From assembly GCA_900169235.1 (NCBI GenBank), contig FWCC01000300.1, positions 62,001 to 126,000 on the forward strand: DNA of 64,000 nucleotides, read 5' to 3'. Made by a program: the position numbers and the translations under genes. Source of the DNA: Zarea fungicola (lineage: Eukaryota > Ascomycota > Sordariomycetes > Hypocreales > Cordycipitaceae). Under the pieces are notes generated by a model. It was not told the DNA's origin. It made no database searches and saw only the letters and a list, made by a program, of their open reading frames with translations. Positions within the stretch are counted from its first letter, which is position 1. Every line of letters starts with the position of its first letter. Below, one piece after another: positions 22,220-31,849 of the stretch.

Positions 22220-23662
22220 ATGGGTGAGATCACCATCACTGGTTTCACGTCGCGTGATGTACGTTTTCCGACTTCTCTCGACAAAACTGGCTCTGATGCT
22301 ATGAATGCTGCGGGTGATTATTCTGCCGCATACTGCATCCTACAAACTGATTCACAATATTCTGGCCATGGCATGGTGTGTATGATCCGATTCCCTGCTC
22401 AAGATGCTCAACGTGCTTATACCTACCGATATATATTGCTAACACTGACGACTCCTATCATTTAGACATTTACAATAGGCCGCGGCAACGACATTGTTTG
22501 CGCCGCCATTAGCCACGTCGCCGACCGCCTCCGTGGCAAGACTCTCTCGTCCCTCGTCGCCGACTGGGGCAAGACATGGCGCTACCTCGTATCTGACAGC
22601 CAGCTCCGTTGGATTGGGCCCGAAAAGGGCGTCATCCACCTCGCCCTCGGTGCCGTCGTCAACGCTGTCTGGGATCTCTGGGCCAAAGTCCTTGGCAAGC
22701 CTGTCTGGCGCATCGTCGCCGACATGACCCCGGAGGAGTACGTTCGCTGCATCGATTTCCGCTACATCACCGACGCCGTCACCCCCGAGGAAGCCCTCGA
22801 GATGCTCCGCTCCACCGAGTCCGGTAAAGCTCAGCGCATCGAAGAGGCCCTCACTGACAAGGCCGTCCCCGCCTACACAACGAGCGCGGGCTGGCTTGGC
22901 TACGGCGAGGACAAGATGAAGCGCCTGCTCGGCGAGACGCTCGCGCACGGCTACCGCTACTTCAAGCTCAAGGTCGGCGGCGGCGTCGAGGAGGACCGCC
23001 GCCGCCTGGCCATTGCGCGCGACGTCATTGGCTACGACAAGGGCAACGTCCTCATGGTCGACGCCAACCAGATCTGGTCCGTCCCCGAGGCCATTGATTA
23101 CATGAAGCAGCTGGCCGACTTCAAGCCATGGTTCATCGAGGAGCCAACCTCCCCCGACGACATTTTCGGACACAGGGCGATTCGTGAGGCCCTCAAGCCC
23201 TACGGCATCGGCGTCGCGACGGGCGAGATGTGCCAGAACCGCGTCATGTTCAAGCAGCTGCTCATGAACGGCGCCATTGACGTCTGCCAGGTCGATGCTT
23301 GCCGCTTGGGAGGCGTAAACGAGGTGATGGCGGTGCTTCTCATGGCCAAGAAGTTCGGCGTACCCATTGTGCCGCACTCCGGCGGCGTTGGTTTGCCCGA
23401 GTACACGCAGCACCTGAGCACCATTGATTACGTCGTCGTCAGCGGCAAGCAGTCGGTGCTCGAGTACGTCGACCACCTGCACGAACACTTTTTGCACCCT
23501 TCCGTCATTGCGAATGGGTATTACAAGACGCCCACGGAACCCGGGTATAGCGTAGAAATGAAGCCGGAGAGCATGGACCGGTACACGTACCCCGGTGAGC
23601 AGGGTGTAAGTTGGTGGACCAGTGATGAGGCTAAGCCTATTCTTACGGGTGATAAAATCTAG
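22220..23662 (+). CDS. LGD1: L-galactonate dehydratase (D-galacturonate catabolism, enolase superfamily)
   Basis: Two exons (22220-22375 and 22466-23662, intron 90 nt with donor GTGTGT and TTTAG acceptor) give 450 residues, the length I recall for Trichoderma LGD1. The enzyme dehydrates L-galactonate to 2-keto-3-deoxy-L-galactonate, the second step of the fungal pathway that degrades D-galacturonate from pectin. It is a mandelate racemase/enolase-superfamily protein. Metal and acid-base residues are visible: the KLK pair Lys219/Lys221, Asp251 in VDANQIW, Glu277/278 in FIEEPTSPDD, Glu306 in VATGEMCQNR and His356 in VPHSGG. The N-terminus carries the family signature FPTSLDKTGSDAMN. The same family includes bacterial L-fuconate dehydratase, but the close resemblance to the fungal galactonate enzymes favours LGD1/GaaB. 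It is expected to be induced by galacturonate, though no regulator site was identified. Confidence 0.93.
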
Positions 23663-24380
23663 AGCAGCCTTGTAATATTAATAAAGAATATGTTAAACAA
23701 TGGAGAATGGTCAAGGTGTATGCCAATTTCAGTCTCGGGCCTGATGTAAAGTAGCCATCGCGGCCGCTTTAACATTATACAAATTTTAGTCGCGTTCAAT
23801 ATTAAAACTGGGCCAAGTTTGAAGAGGACCGTGTTTTTGGTTTTGTTTTCTGATATTAATAACATGAACCGCCGATCGCCGTCATTGGCAGAGCTTTGGT
23901 CCCGGCCAGCTATCAGACAGGAAGATGTCATGAAGACAGCAAGCGTAATCCTAAAACCTGCTATAAATTTCGCGAATAAGAAAAGGTTGCTCGGATGGCT
24001 AGGAACCAGCGGCCTCCGGCTTTTTCTTCGTATTTATCATCGAATAAGGCATGGCTTCTTTCCGGCTTGCTAGCTGCCCCTCCAGGTTGTGCTGTCCCCG
24101 CCCCAATGCAGCCTCGACGGACCATTTTTGCCGCCCAGCTGAAAATGCTTGTAAAGCCTTCAATTCGTCAATTAATAATTTATCCGATATATATTTCCTG
24201 CACTTAAACAAGGTAAAATTGTATGTCATGAGCATAGCTCGACATAAACATTGCTTCGAGTTTTAATCTGACGGACTGAACGATAAACTCACGACCCGTT
24301 GCTTCATTGTCTTGCGTCAGTCACCGTTGACACTTTGTGTCAAGTTTGCCACCAGCTCAGAGTGCAACTTCACAAACGAA
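23663..24380. other. intergenic region between LGD1 and the AA12-like gene
   Basis: Contains the 3' flank of LGD1 and the promoter of the next gene. No coding frame with a recognisable motif was seen. Confidence 0.45.
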
Positions 24381-25842
24381 ATGGCGTTGATATCAACGAT
24401 TGCCAATGTGATTTTACTTGCCAGTGCCGTCTCTGCCGACTGCTCCAACGAACTTGCAGTAACTTATCCTGCACCCGTGGCTGCCAAGGGCTGGTCATAT
24501 CAGCTTGTTGCCAATAACTTTAAGTGGCCACGCGGCATTCTCTTTGACAAGGACGGCGGACTTTTAGTCATCGATTCCGGCACGGGTATTGTGCACCTAA
24601 CTCTCAAAGATGAGGGCAGCACTTGCGTTTCTGTCAACCAGAAGACCACGCTGCTGAGCAATGGCGAGGTTTGACTTACTTGGGTACCCCCATGAGAAGG
24701 CAATGCAATATTAACTTTCTTTCTTGCCGTAGCTCAACCATGGTATTGCCTTGACTGATGATGGTAAGACTCTGTACGCTTCGTCTGCCGAGAGCGTCTA
24801 TGAGTGGACCTACGACTCTAAAGCCATCAAGCTGGGTGACTCGAACCGCACTATTGTAACCAACATGAGCAACACGGATCACACCACCCGTACACTGCTC
24901 CTGTCCAAGAAGCAGCCCGGCACGCTACTCGTCTCGCGCGGTAGCCAGTCCAACGAGGATGACGCCGCCGAGGATATCAACTCAGGCCATGCCCAGATCC
25001 GCAGCTTTGACCTCACCAAGCTTGGCAGTGGGACCTCGGCCAAACCGTACCAGTTCCTCGACGGCCACGTTGTCGGCTGGGGTTTGCGCAACTCCGTCGG
25101 TGTCACGGAACACCCAAACACCGGTGGGCTCTGGTCTGTGGAAAACTCGGTCGACGAGCTGCACCGCAAGGGCCAGGACATTCACCAGGACAACCCGGGC
25201 GAGGAGCTCAACTACCATGGCACCCTGGCCAACCCTGACGATCAAACGACGCAAGGCGGCAACTACGGATACCCCGTATGCTACGCCATCTGGAGCACCA
25301 AGAACTTTCCAGATCTCGGCACGCTCACTACGGCCGCGCAGTTCCCGGACGATGACGCCCCCGGCAACGTCACCGACGCGGCCTGCAACACCGACTACGT
25401 GGCACCCCGCCTCGCGTTTCAAGCGCACATGGCACCCCTGGACATCAAGTTTGACGCCGACGCCGCGAATGCCTACGTCTCGTTCCACGGGAGCTGGGAC
25501 CGCTCGGATCCCGTGGGCTACCGCATCGCCAGCATCATCTTTGGCAAGGACGGCCAGCCCACGGCGAGCAAGGACAGCATGGACGCCACCGTGGATGTAC
25601 TGAGCACGGCTAATCTGTCGATCTGTCCGGACAAATGCTTCCGCCCCGTCGGCCTCGCGTGGGACAGCAAAGGTCGTCTTTGGTTTTCGTCGGATAGCAC
25701 GGGTGAGATTTTTGTCATGCAGTACAATGGCACCTCTTCTGGAGGTGGTAGTGGCGATGGAAAGAACTCGGCGGGTCGGATGGTGCCGGGGTTTGTTGCT
25801 GTGACCATTGTTGCCCTCGTGGCTGCGGCTCTCTTGTCATGA
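24381..25842 (+). CDS. secreted GPI-anchored PQQ-type sugar dehydrogenase-like protein (AA12-like)
   Basis: Two exons (24381-24668 and 24733-25842; 64-nt intron with the unusual donor GTTTGA and a CGTAG acceptor) give 465 residues. A signal peptide (about 1-19, ending SAVSAD) and a hydrophobic GPI-type C-terminus after a Ser/Gly-rich linker (GGGSGDGKNSAGR, then VPGFVAVTIVALVAA) place it at the cell surface. The middle is a six-bladed beta-propeller of the glucose/sorbosone dehydrogenase type: WPRGILFD, LNHGIALTDDGKTLYAS, WGLRNSVGVTEH, NPGEELNYHG, GGNYGYPVC, FHGSWDR and KCFRPVGLAWDSKGRLW. Fungal members are grouped in CAZy family AA12 and can oxidise sugars using pyrroloquinoline quinone; others are annotated L-sorbosone dehydrogenase. 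Whether this one binds PQQ cannot be judged from sequence alone. It lies 718 bases downstream of LGD1 on the same strand. Confidence 0.82.
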
Positions 25843-26406
25843 GATGTTGCGATGGGCCAAAAAAAAAAAAAACGCAGGAAAGAAAGTGTGAACCTGAGAT
25901 GAGCTGCGCGGAACTTGTTATCGTTGTGCCAGTGCTTTATGATAAATAATTAGCTTTCCATACTTTGTTTATAAGTCAATTGTTGCATGTCATTCTCTTG
26001 TGTAACCGTCACAGACTAGATGATACATGATAAAATGTCTTGATATCTTTCTTTATTGGGACTCATTACACGTTTGTCAAAAGCATGCGGTTCAAAGAGG
26101 CCAGCTTTTGGCCCGCTCTCTATGTAAAAACTCCGTCAACTGGCCACTTCCAGGTCATCTAGCAATACTGTCTTGTTCGGTTGTTTCTATTGTAGAAACA
26201 AATGTTGTACCGCGAAGGGTTCCCCCCGTCCATTAATGTTTTGGTCTTCTCTGCCCATCCGCGTTTAAAATAACAACTCCCAAAGCGTGTCCAACTTGAC
26301 TGTTTTTATATTTTCTTCCGGTGCTGGGGCTCAGTTTAATATTTATATATGTCGTTCCGTTCGGTGCGAGAGCTTTGCTTTTCGGTCTTATTTTCCTCTT
26401 GAGCCC
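25843..26406. terminator. 3' flanks of two convergent genes
   Basis: AT-rich sequence with an A-run at 25859-25872 just after the AA12-like stop, between that gene and SEC13, which converge here. No gene seen. Confidence 0.45.
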
Positions 26407-27652
26407 TTAATCCTCAATCTTCTTGACGCACTCCCACTCGCCGCGGAGGTTTTCCTTCCACAGCGAAACCTTGTTGTCGGCACCGCTAACGGCAAGCACA
26501 TTGCCGCTTAACGACCAGCTCACGCGCCACACAGCCGCTTCAAACTCAAGCGTTTTGACGTCCCACTGCGCAGCCGCGCCGGCAGTCGAGTCCGACGTCC
26601 AGATTCGCACCGTCTTATCCTGCGACGCTGACGCAATGTACGATTTTTTCAGGACAGTGGGCGACCAGGCAACATCGCGAACCCAGTCGGCATGGCCCGT
26701 CAGGGCCTCGCCCTCTTGCTTGTACGACTGTGTGGCCGGGTCGAACGCCCAGATCTTTACGACATTGTCGCTACCTCCAGAAACGAAGCGGCGGTTGCCA
26801 GCGGCACCAGGTCCGGGCGCGCTGCTGACGATACTGCCAGGGGCTGTGGCGGGTGCCCAGGAGACCGAGTTGACGCCGAGACCGTGGGCGGGGAAGATGG
26901 TGTGCTCAAAGGCGCTGTCCTTGAACTCAAGGACACTAATGTTGCCGTCTGATGAGGCGCAGGCGAGAAGGCAGCCGGCCTCGTGTGGCGCCCACGAGAC
27001 AATGTTGACCGAGGCCTTGTGCTGGGCGAAGTCGTAGATGCGCTGCCATTGGTTGTGCTGGTTGGCCTGCTCCTTCCAGATGAGGACCTTGCCGTCGTAA
27101 CCGGCCGAGGCGAGGATGTTACCGTACTTTGGGTGAGCCCAAGCAACGCACCAAACGGCGCCTTCGTGTCTATGGGGGACGGGGATGTGTTAATTATCGA
27201 CCTAAAGTTTGTGTGGTTCGCTCGGCTGCGTCCGGAGACGGCGGTGTCCTGTTTACGGCTTACCCCTTGAGAGTCTCAATCAATCGCTGGGTTTCACCCT
27301 CAATCTCAAAGATTCTGATTGTGCGGTCGCTGGAGCAGGTGGCCAGCTTGCGGCCGTAGTAGTCGAGGACGGCATCATGCTGCAGGGAGATTGATGTTAG
27401 CTTGGGTGGTACCCGAGCGGAGGTTCATGTGCGGAGGCCATTCGTAATTCCATAAACTCCAGCTGAGCTGAGGGCCACTGTTTGACAAATGGGGTCGTAA
27501 TCGGGAGGGATTGCGAAAAAGAAATCGTAACATACAATCATATCATCATGGCCAGAGTTGGAGATGACTTGCGCCGCCTGTTCAGGTTGGTTAGCTTCTA
27601 AGACTCAAAAATTACGGCGCTTGGAGTAAATTGCCGGCGTTAAAAGTACCAT
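26407..27652 (-). CDS. SEC13: COPII coat and nuclear pore WD40 protein Sec13
   Basis: Four exons (27652-27650, 27577-27536, 27379-27264, 27169-26407) give 307 residues. Sec13 pairs with Sec31 in the COPII outer coat at ER exit sites and with Nup84-complex members at nuclear pores. It is a six-bladed propeller closed by a partner strand. Seen: [110 protein letters not shown] and a final [13 protein letters not shown]. The first exon is inferred to be only the ATG, followed at once by donor GTACTT. The next exon then begins [10 protein letters not shown], matching the usual family start. Introns are 72, 156 and 94 nt, the first with a CTAAC branch point. Another ATG at 27771 opens a short upstream frame that does not join in frame. 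Confidence 0.92.
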
Positions 27653-28072
27653 TTTAACTTTTGCAAAGCCAGTCCGTGAGGTAGGGAGGAAGGAGAGGTT
27701 GGTTTGGCGGAATAAAGAGCAGTGACACAAATATCCTCAGTCGCCAGCGTACGAGTAGCTTCGAGCGCCATAGTAGGCGATGGGGACAGATGGCAAGGGG
27801 AAGAGCTCCGCACGTGATGAAGTACAAACCCCACTTAGCTCACAGCTCCAAGCTTGCGGTTGACGCTTATGAATCTAGAAAATGCAATACAGTTGACTTT
27901 CCGAGAAAGTGTTAACATAGTTTGAGAACTCAATTTTGGAACTTCAATATTATGCAGATCATTAAATGCCACGATTTTCTGAGCAATGAAGGGGGGGGAA
28001 GCAGTTACAAGTTCTTGTAGTCTTGAAGCAGTAGGTGCCCATTACTGCCTCTCCCTGGGCAGAGACACAAAC
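27653..28072. other. SEC13 upstream region
   Basis: Contains the promoter and leader of SEC13, including a short upstream open frame starting at the ATG 27771-27769 that reads into intron 1 and stops. No other gene was seen. Confidence 0.45.
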
Positions 28073-28843
28073 CTATATCTGGACCTCGTTGCTATAAACA
28101 GTGGTTTGTTTTAATTCTATAGGCAAAAAATGTAATTCTGGTCCTTTTACATGCTCATCTTCTCGGTCACCAAAATACTCCCCAACACTCCATAGAAGCA
28201 TCTCGGCATCAACATGCTCCTGGTAGGGGAGACCCGGGTGCCGCCACGAGGTAATGGTTGTGTACCAATCAGCCAGCGCCCGGCTGAGCAATGATTCACA
28301 CCGGCACACCTTCGTCCTCTCTACAGCATGGAGGATGAAGGTCTGGAGATCCGGGCAGTTGCGCGCAAGGCTATGGCAGAACCGAATCATGTCGACAATG
28401 TCGGACCACTGTAGGACCACATGTCGCAGGGGCAGCGTCTGGTGGGCGTGCATAATGTCGATAAAGTCAGTGGCGCGGCCGGGGCATCCCAAGTAGACAA
28501 TTGTACGCTCGGGCATCAGCCAGTACGTGGCCGCGGAGGCTCCTTCTGCTGCGCGGTCCACGAATCCGGGGAGCTTCGTATAGAGGAGCTCCATAGCATG
28601 CCGTGCCTCCTTGCAGGTATGGCCAACCTGGTAAGGAGCGGCGCCGACGGGCCTCATGCTGAGGTTCAGGCCATGGGCCTGGAGATTGGAGTGGGGGTGG
28701 GATGTGCACCAGACGGCCCATTCGGAGAGCGCCTGGCGCCAGATGAGATGGCGGATCTCGGGCGGCAAGAGCTTGAACTGCAGAAAAGATTCAACTGGTT
28801 TCATGCGAGGCTGCTGTTGACATTGGTCATGAATGAGCGCCAT
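28073..28843 (-). CDS. 2EXR-domain protein of unknown function
   Basis: A single-exon gene of 256 residues from the ATG at 28843. The frame is open further upstream but without an ATG. Residues 20-40 (FLQFKLLPPEIRHLIWRQAL) match the motif of the fungal 2EXR domain, an F-box-like N-terminal signature (F-x-F-x-x-LP-x-E-[IL]-R-x-x-I[WY]). This is followed by the typical YQVGHTCKEARHAM segment. The rest contains a leucine-rich, Cys- and Trp-containing region (LPLRHVVLQWSDIV, CPDLQTFILHAV). Proteins with this domain are very numerous in filamentous fungi and their role is not established; a link to protein-protein interaction is only a guess from the F-box likeness. It stands alone between SEC13 and PEX20. 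Confidence 0.7.
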   Translation of the reverse strand: MALIHDQCQQQPRMKPVESFLQFKLLPPEIRHLIWRQALSEWAVWCTSHPHSNLQAHGLNLSMRPVGAAPYQVGHTCKEARHAMELLYTKLPGFVDRAAEGASAATYWLMPERTIVYLGCPGRATDFIDIMHAHQTLPLRHVVLQWSDIVDMIRFCHSLARNCPDLQTFILHAVERTKVCRCESLLSRALADWYTTITSWRHPGLPYQEHVDAEMLLWSVGEYFGDREDEHVKGPELHFLPIELKQTTVYSNEVQI

Positions 28844-29778
28844 GCTGGAGTGTACTGGGATGCGAAGTGGAGAGAGGGGCAAATCAATGCGCCGGCAGGG
28901 CAAGTTATTTGTTTGTGCGCGTACTTTCTTGTCATATGCGGGATGGGCACGGATAAGTCATTATAAATGTGACGAGCCGGAGCTGGCTGACGCAGATGCA
29001 GCCACTGGGAAAGCGGCGGGTGGGAGAGGGAGTGGGAGAGTACGGGTACTGGTTGCTACATGGAGGTGGTGCAGATAGATATGAAGATGCACCAACGGTT
29101 TGCATTGACCTGTTGTTACAGGGCCCGGTCGGTTCGTAGGTACTGCAGATCAATCTGGTGCTCGCACGACACACCGATTACACAATTGTACAGTAATATT
29201 CGCAGAAAACCATTGTATGGCCACCATCCATATCCACAACTCGATTACTGAGCAGAATATGTATGTTAGTCCTACGGATGACTTACAGGTACCTAGGTAG
29301 GTGCTGTACTACCTTATTAGTATAATAGCATGTATCTACAATACCTAGCCAAGACCCCAGAAACGTCAACCTCGGGGCCCCACCAACGCCACAAACCCTC
29401 AAAGCCGTCAGAAGCCAACTTACAACAGTCACAGGCCATTCTAGTGGCCGGCTCCACCCCAAAAAGTCCGGCGGGACCAGGCTTATTAGTAGGTGCACTC
29501 TCGTGCGACGGCACAGCGGCACCACGGCCTCGGCACCACCGGTCGTCATCTTCTGCACCACAGGCAAGTTACATTTTCTTACATAACAATTCTCCTACGC
29601 CTCTCTATATTGCGCCTGTCGTTACTGACCTTCTCAATCACACAGCTAGCGACGCAAGCATACAATCTGCCATCTTCCGAGCGGCCGACGACTTACCAAC
29701 TCCTCCGACTCTGAATTACCCATACACCCCCCATTCTCCCATCGGACGCCACACAGGCCAGGACTTATCTTGCCCGCC
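28844..29778. other. upstream region of the 2EXR gene and PEX20
   Basis: Divergent promoter region. Frames opening near 29330 start at a non-ATG codon and lie in the C-rich leader of PEX20, so they were not called. No other gene seen. Confidence 0.45.
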
Positions 29779-30998
29779 ATGGCCGACGCTTCCTGCAGCG
29801 GCGGAACGCCTTTTAAGCAATTGATGGACCATCAATCGCGCGATGTCAGCCATCATCAAGATCGTCTTCTTAATAGCAACCAAGCGCGTGGGGTACGTTT
29901 CACGGCCGGCCGGCCTCGTTCTGCATTCCAACTCTTGAGCGCCTACTGACCAGACATATTCGTATCGGGCAGTCATTCCGATCTGCACCTCAACACATGC
30001 AACAAGGCCCCCACGACAGTTTCGGCGCCTTCATGGATGCCCCAACCGGCCTCTCAGGCATGCACCAGCATCACGATCCAGCCGGTCGCCTCGCCGCCCA
30101 CGCCGCCGCTCTTCAACCCACGCAAGCCCACGGCCCATTCGGCCCAACTGTTGCGCCAGAACTCACATACCATGCGCAGCACGCCCCTGCCCCTGCCGCC
30201 TCCGATATGAGCAGTAACTGGGCGGCTGACTTTTCCAGGTTCGCCGCGCAGCAGCCGCAGCACCAGCACCAGCAGCGACAAGGCCCCATGTTTGCTGGCG
30301 GTTCTACTGCCGCTGCCAACCCGATGCAGGTGAACTTTCAAAACGCATTCACACCACAGCAAAACTTTTCGCCCTTTTTCGCGCCCGCCGGAGGCGCATA
30401 CGCCCAACCACCGCAGGCCGCTGCTGTCGGCGAGGCGGACTTTGATCAGGAAATGGCAAAATGGATGGCCAACAACACGGCGTCCGGAAACATGGCGCAG
30501 GTCGACGCTGCCATGGAGCAAATGGCACGCGAGCTAGAACTCAACGAGGCCGCCCTCGCTGATGGCGGTAGCGAGACTCTGGCGGCAGCGCAGCAGTCAT
30601 CTTCTACTGCACAGGACGACGCGGCGCAGCAAAACTTTTCCGACCTCGGCGTCCCGGAACTCAACAATCTGAGCCTGGAGAATAGGGACACGGGGGTGGT
30701 GATCCCGCCGGAGCCCCTGCAAGAGGAGAATACAGCGGCGGACATGCTCGCGGACGACGCCCGGAACAAATCCGCCGTGTCGGAGGCGGCGGAGAGGCTG
30801 CTGGAGTCGGTGCAGCATGAGAACGGGGAAAAGTGGCAAAACTCGGTGTTCTTGGCGCTGATGCGAGACTTCCGCGATGGTAAGAAGGATATCGTGGGTA
30901 ATGAAGTGCAGCCGACGACGGAGGAAGGACTGGGTCAAGGCGGCAGCGACAAGCAGGGGACAAACGCGGCGCAAGCGGCTGCTGCGCCTGCTACGTGA
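29779..30998 (+). CDS. PEX20: peroxin Pex20 (PTS2 co-receptor)
   Basis: Two exons (29779-29892 and 29973-30998; 80-nt intron with donor GTACGT, CTGAC branch point and GCAG acceptor) give 379 residues. Pex20 works with Pex7 to carry PTS2-signal proteins such as thiolase from cytosol to the peroxisomal docking complex. Seen: the conserved N-terminus with a single Cys at position 6 (MADASCSGG), the site recycled through ubiquitination in this family, followed by HHQDRLLN. Further on is a WxxxF-type Pex14/Pex13-binding motif (WAADF, 121-125), then an acidic region (FDQEMAKWM, ELELNEAAL). The C-terminal Pex7-binding segment contains WQNSVFLALMRDFRDGKKD. The middle is rich in Gln, His and Ala. Its docking partner PEX14 is also in this window. 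Confidence 0.92.
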
Positions 30999-31849
30999 CT
31001 AAGTTCCAAGGTGCGAATACACGCTCAGACGACGTCATCTTCGTCGTATCCTCTGACACATGCTATGCTGCCGCCGTCCTCGCCTCAAGAAGAGAATGAT
31101 CGGGGTGTTGGTGGCAACACCACGGCACCAAGACTGGACACGCACAAGTTTACGTGTCCGCCTCCAAGATCCTGCGCGTGCTTTTTGAACGATGTCTATG
31201 TTTAAAGAAAGGTGCGCTCTTCTCATGGACTGCCGCGTGTGGTGCAATTTATGTCGGGATTGCGGCTGAATATAAATAAGCAAAATACTATACCGATAGT
31301 GTTCATTTTGCACAATGTGACAATGCCAGCGTTCTGATGGCACAACTTCCCGGCCCATTTATATACAGATGAATACTTTAAATAAAGTGCCATTGTTTCA
31401 AACAGTTGAAATTCGTCATAATGAAGTACATTATATTTCATCATATATAAAAGTATATTTTATTCCTGTCAAAGCCTGCCTCGAGCAACGGAAACTTGAT
31501 CAACGTCCAAAAAATAACAACAATGCAATCCCAAATATTCCATGCAAATGCAAAACAAGAACCATCTACCGTTTCTTCTCGGTTTAGAGAAGAACAGATT
31601 GTTGACATGACATGATGACAGAATAGAGAAAAGGTAGAAACGCCAGTCCACCAAACAAGAAAGATTTAGGGTACAAGAATGTAAAATAGAAAAGAGGATG
31701 TGGAAAGAAAGAAATTTTCGTCAAGGAACATTTGCAAGTGAAATGTGCATAAAAGAAAAAACATCGTTTACAAACGCCAAACCCGTCGCTTCGATAAATT
31801 TTTGACAAGAAAAACGCTGGTAGAGTGCACAGCTTGATTGTATAATCCG
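30999..31849. terminator. 3' flanks of PEX20 and the large membrane-protein gene
   Basis: AT-rich sequence between two convergent genes, with several TATAAA/AATAAA-like stretches around 31270-31460 that could direct 3' end formation. No gene seen. Confidence 0.45.

Noticed and set aside
22439..23497. A 352-residue open frame on the minus strand
   Set aside because: Antisense shadow of LGD1 with low-complexity Val/Leu/Ala composition; the plus-strand enzyme has complete catalytic motifs.
29330..29824. A plus-strand frame before PEX20
   Set aside because: It starts at a non-ATG codon in the C-rich leader and overlaps the PEX20 start in another frame.
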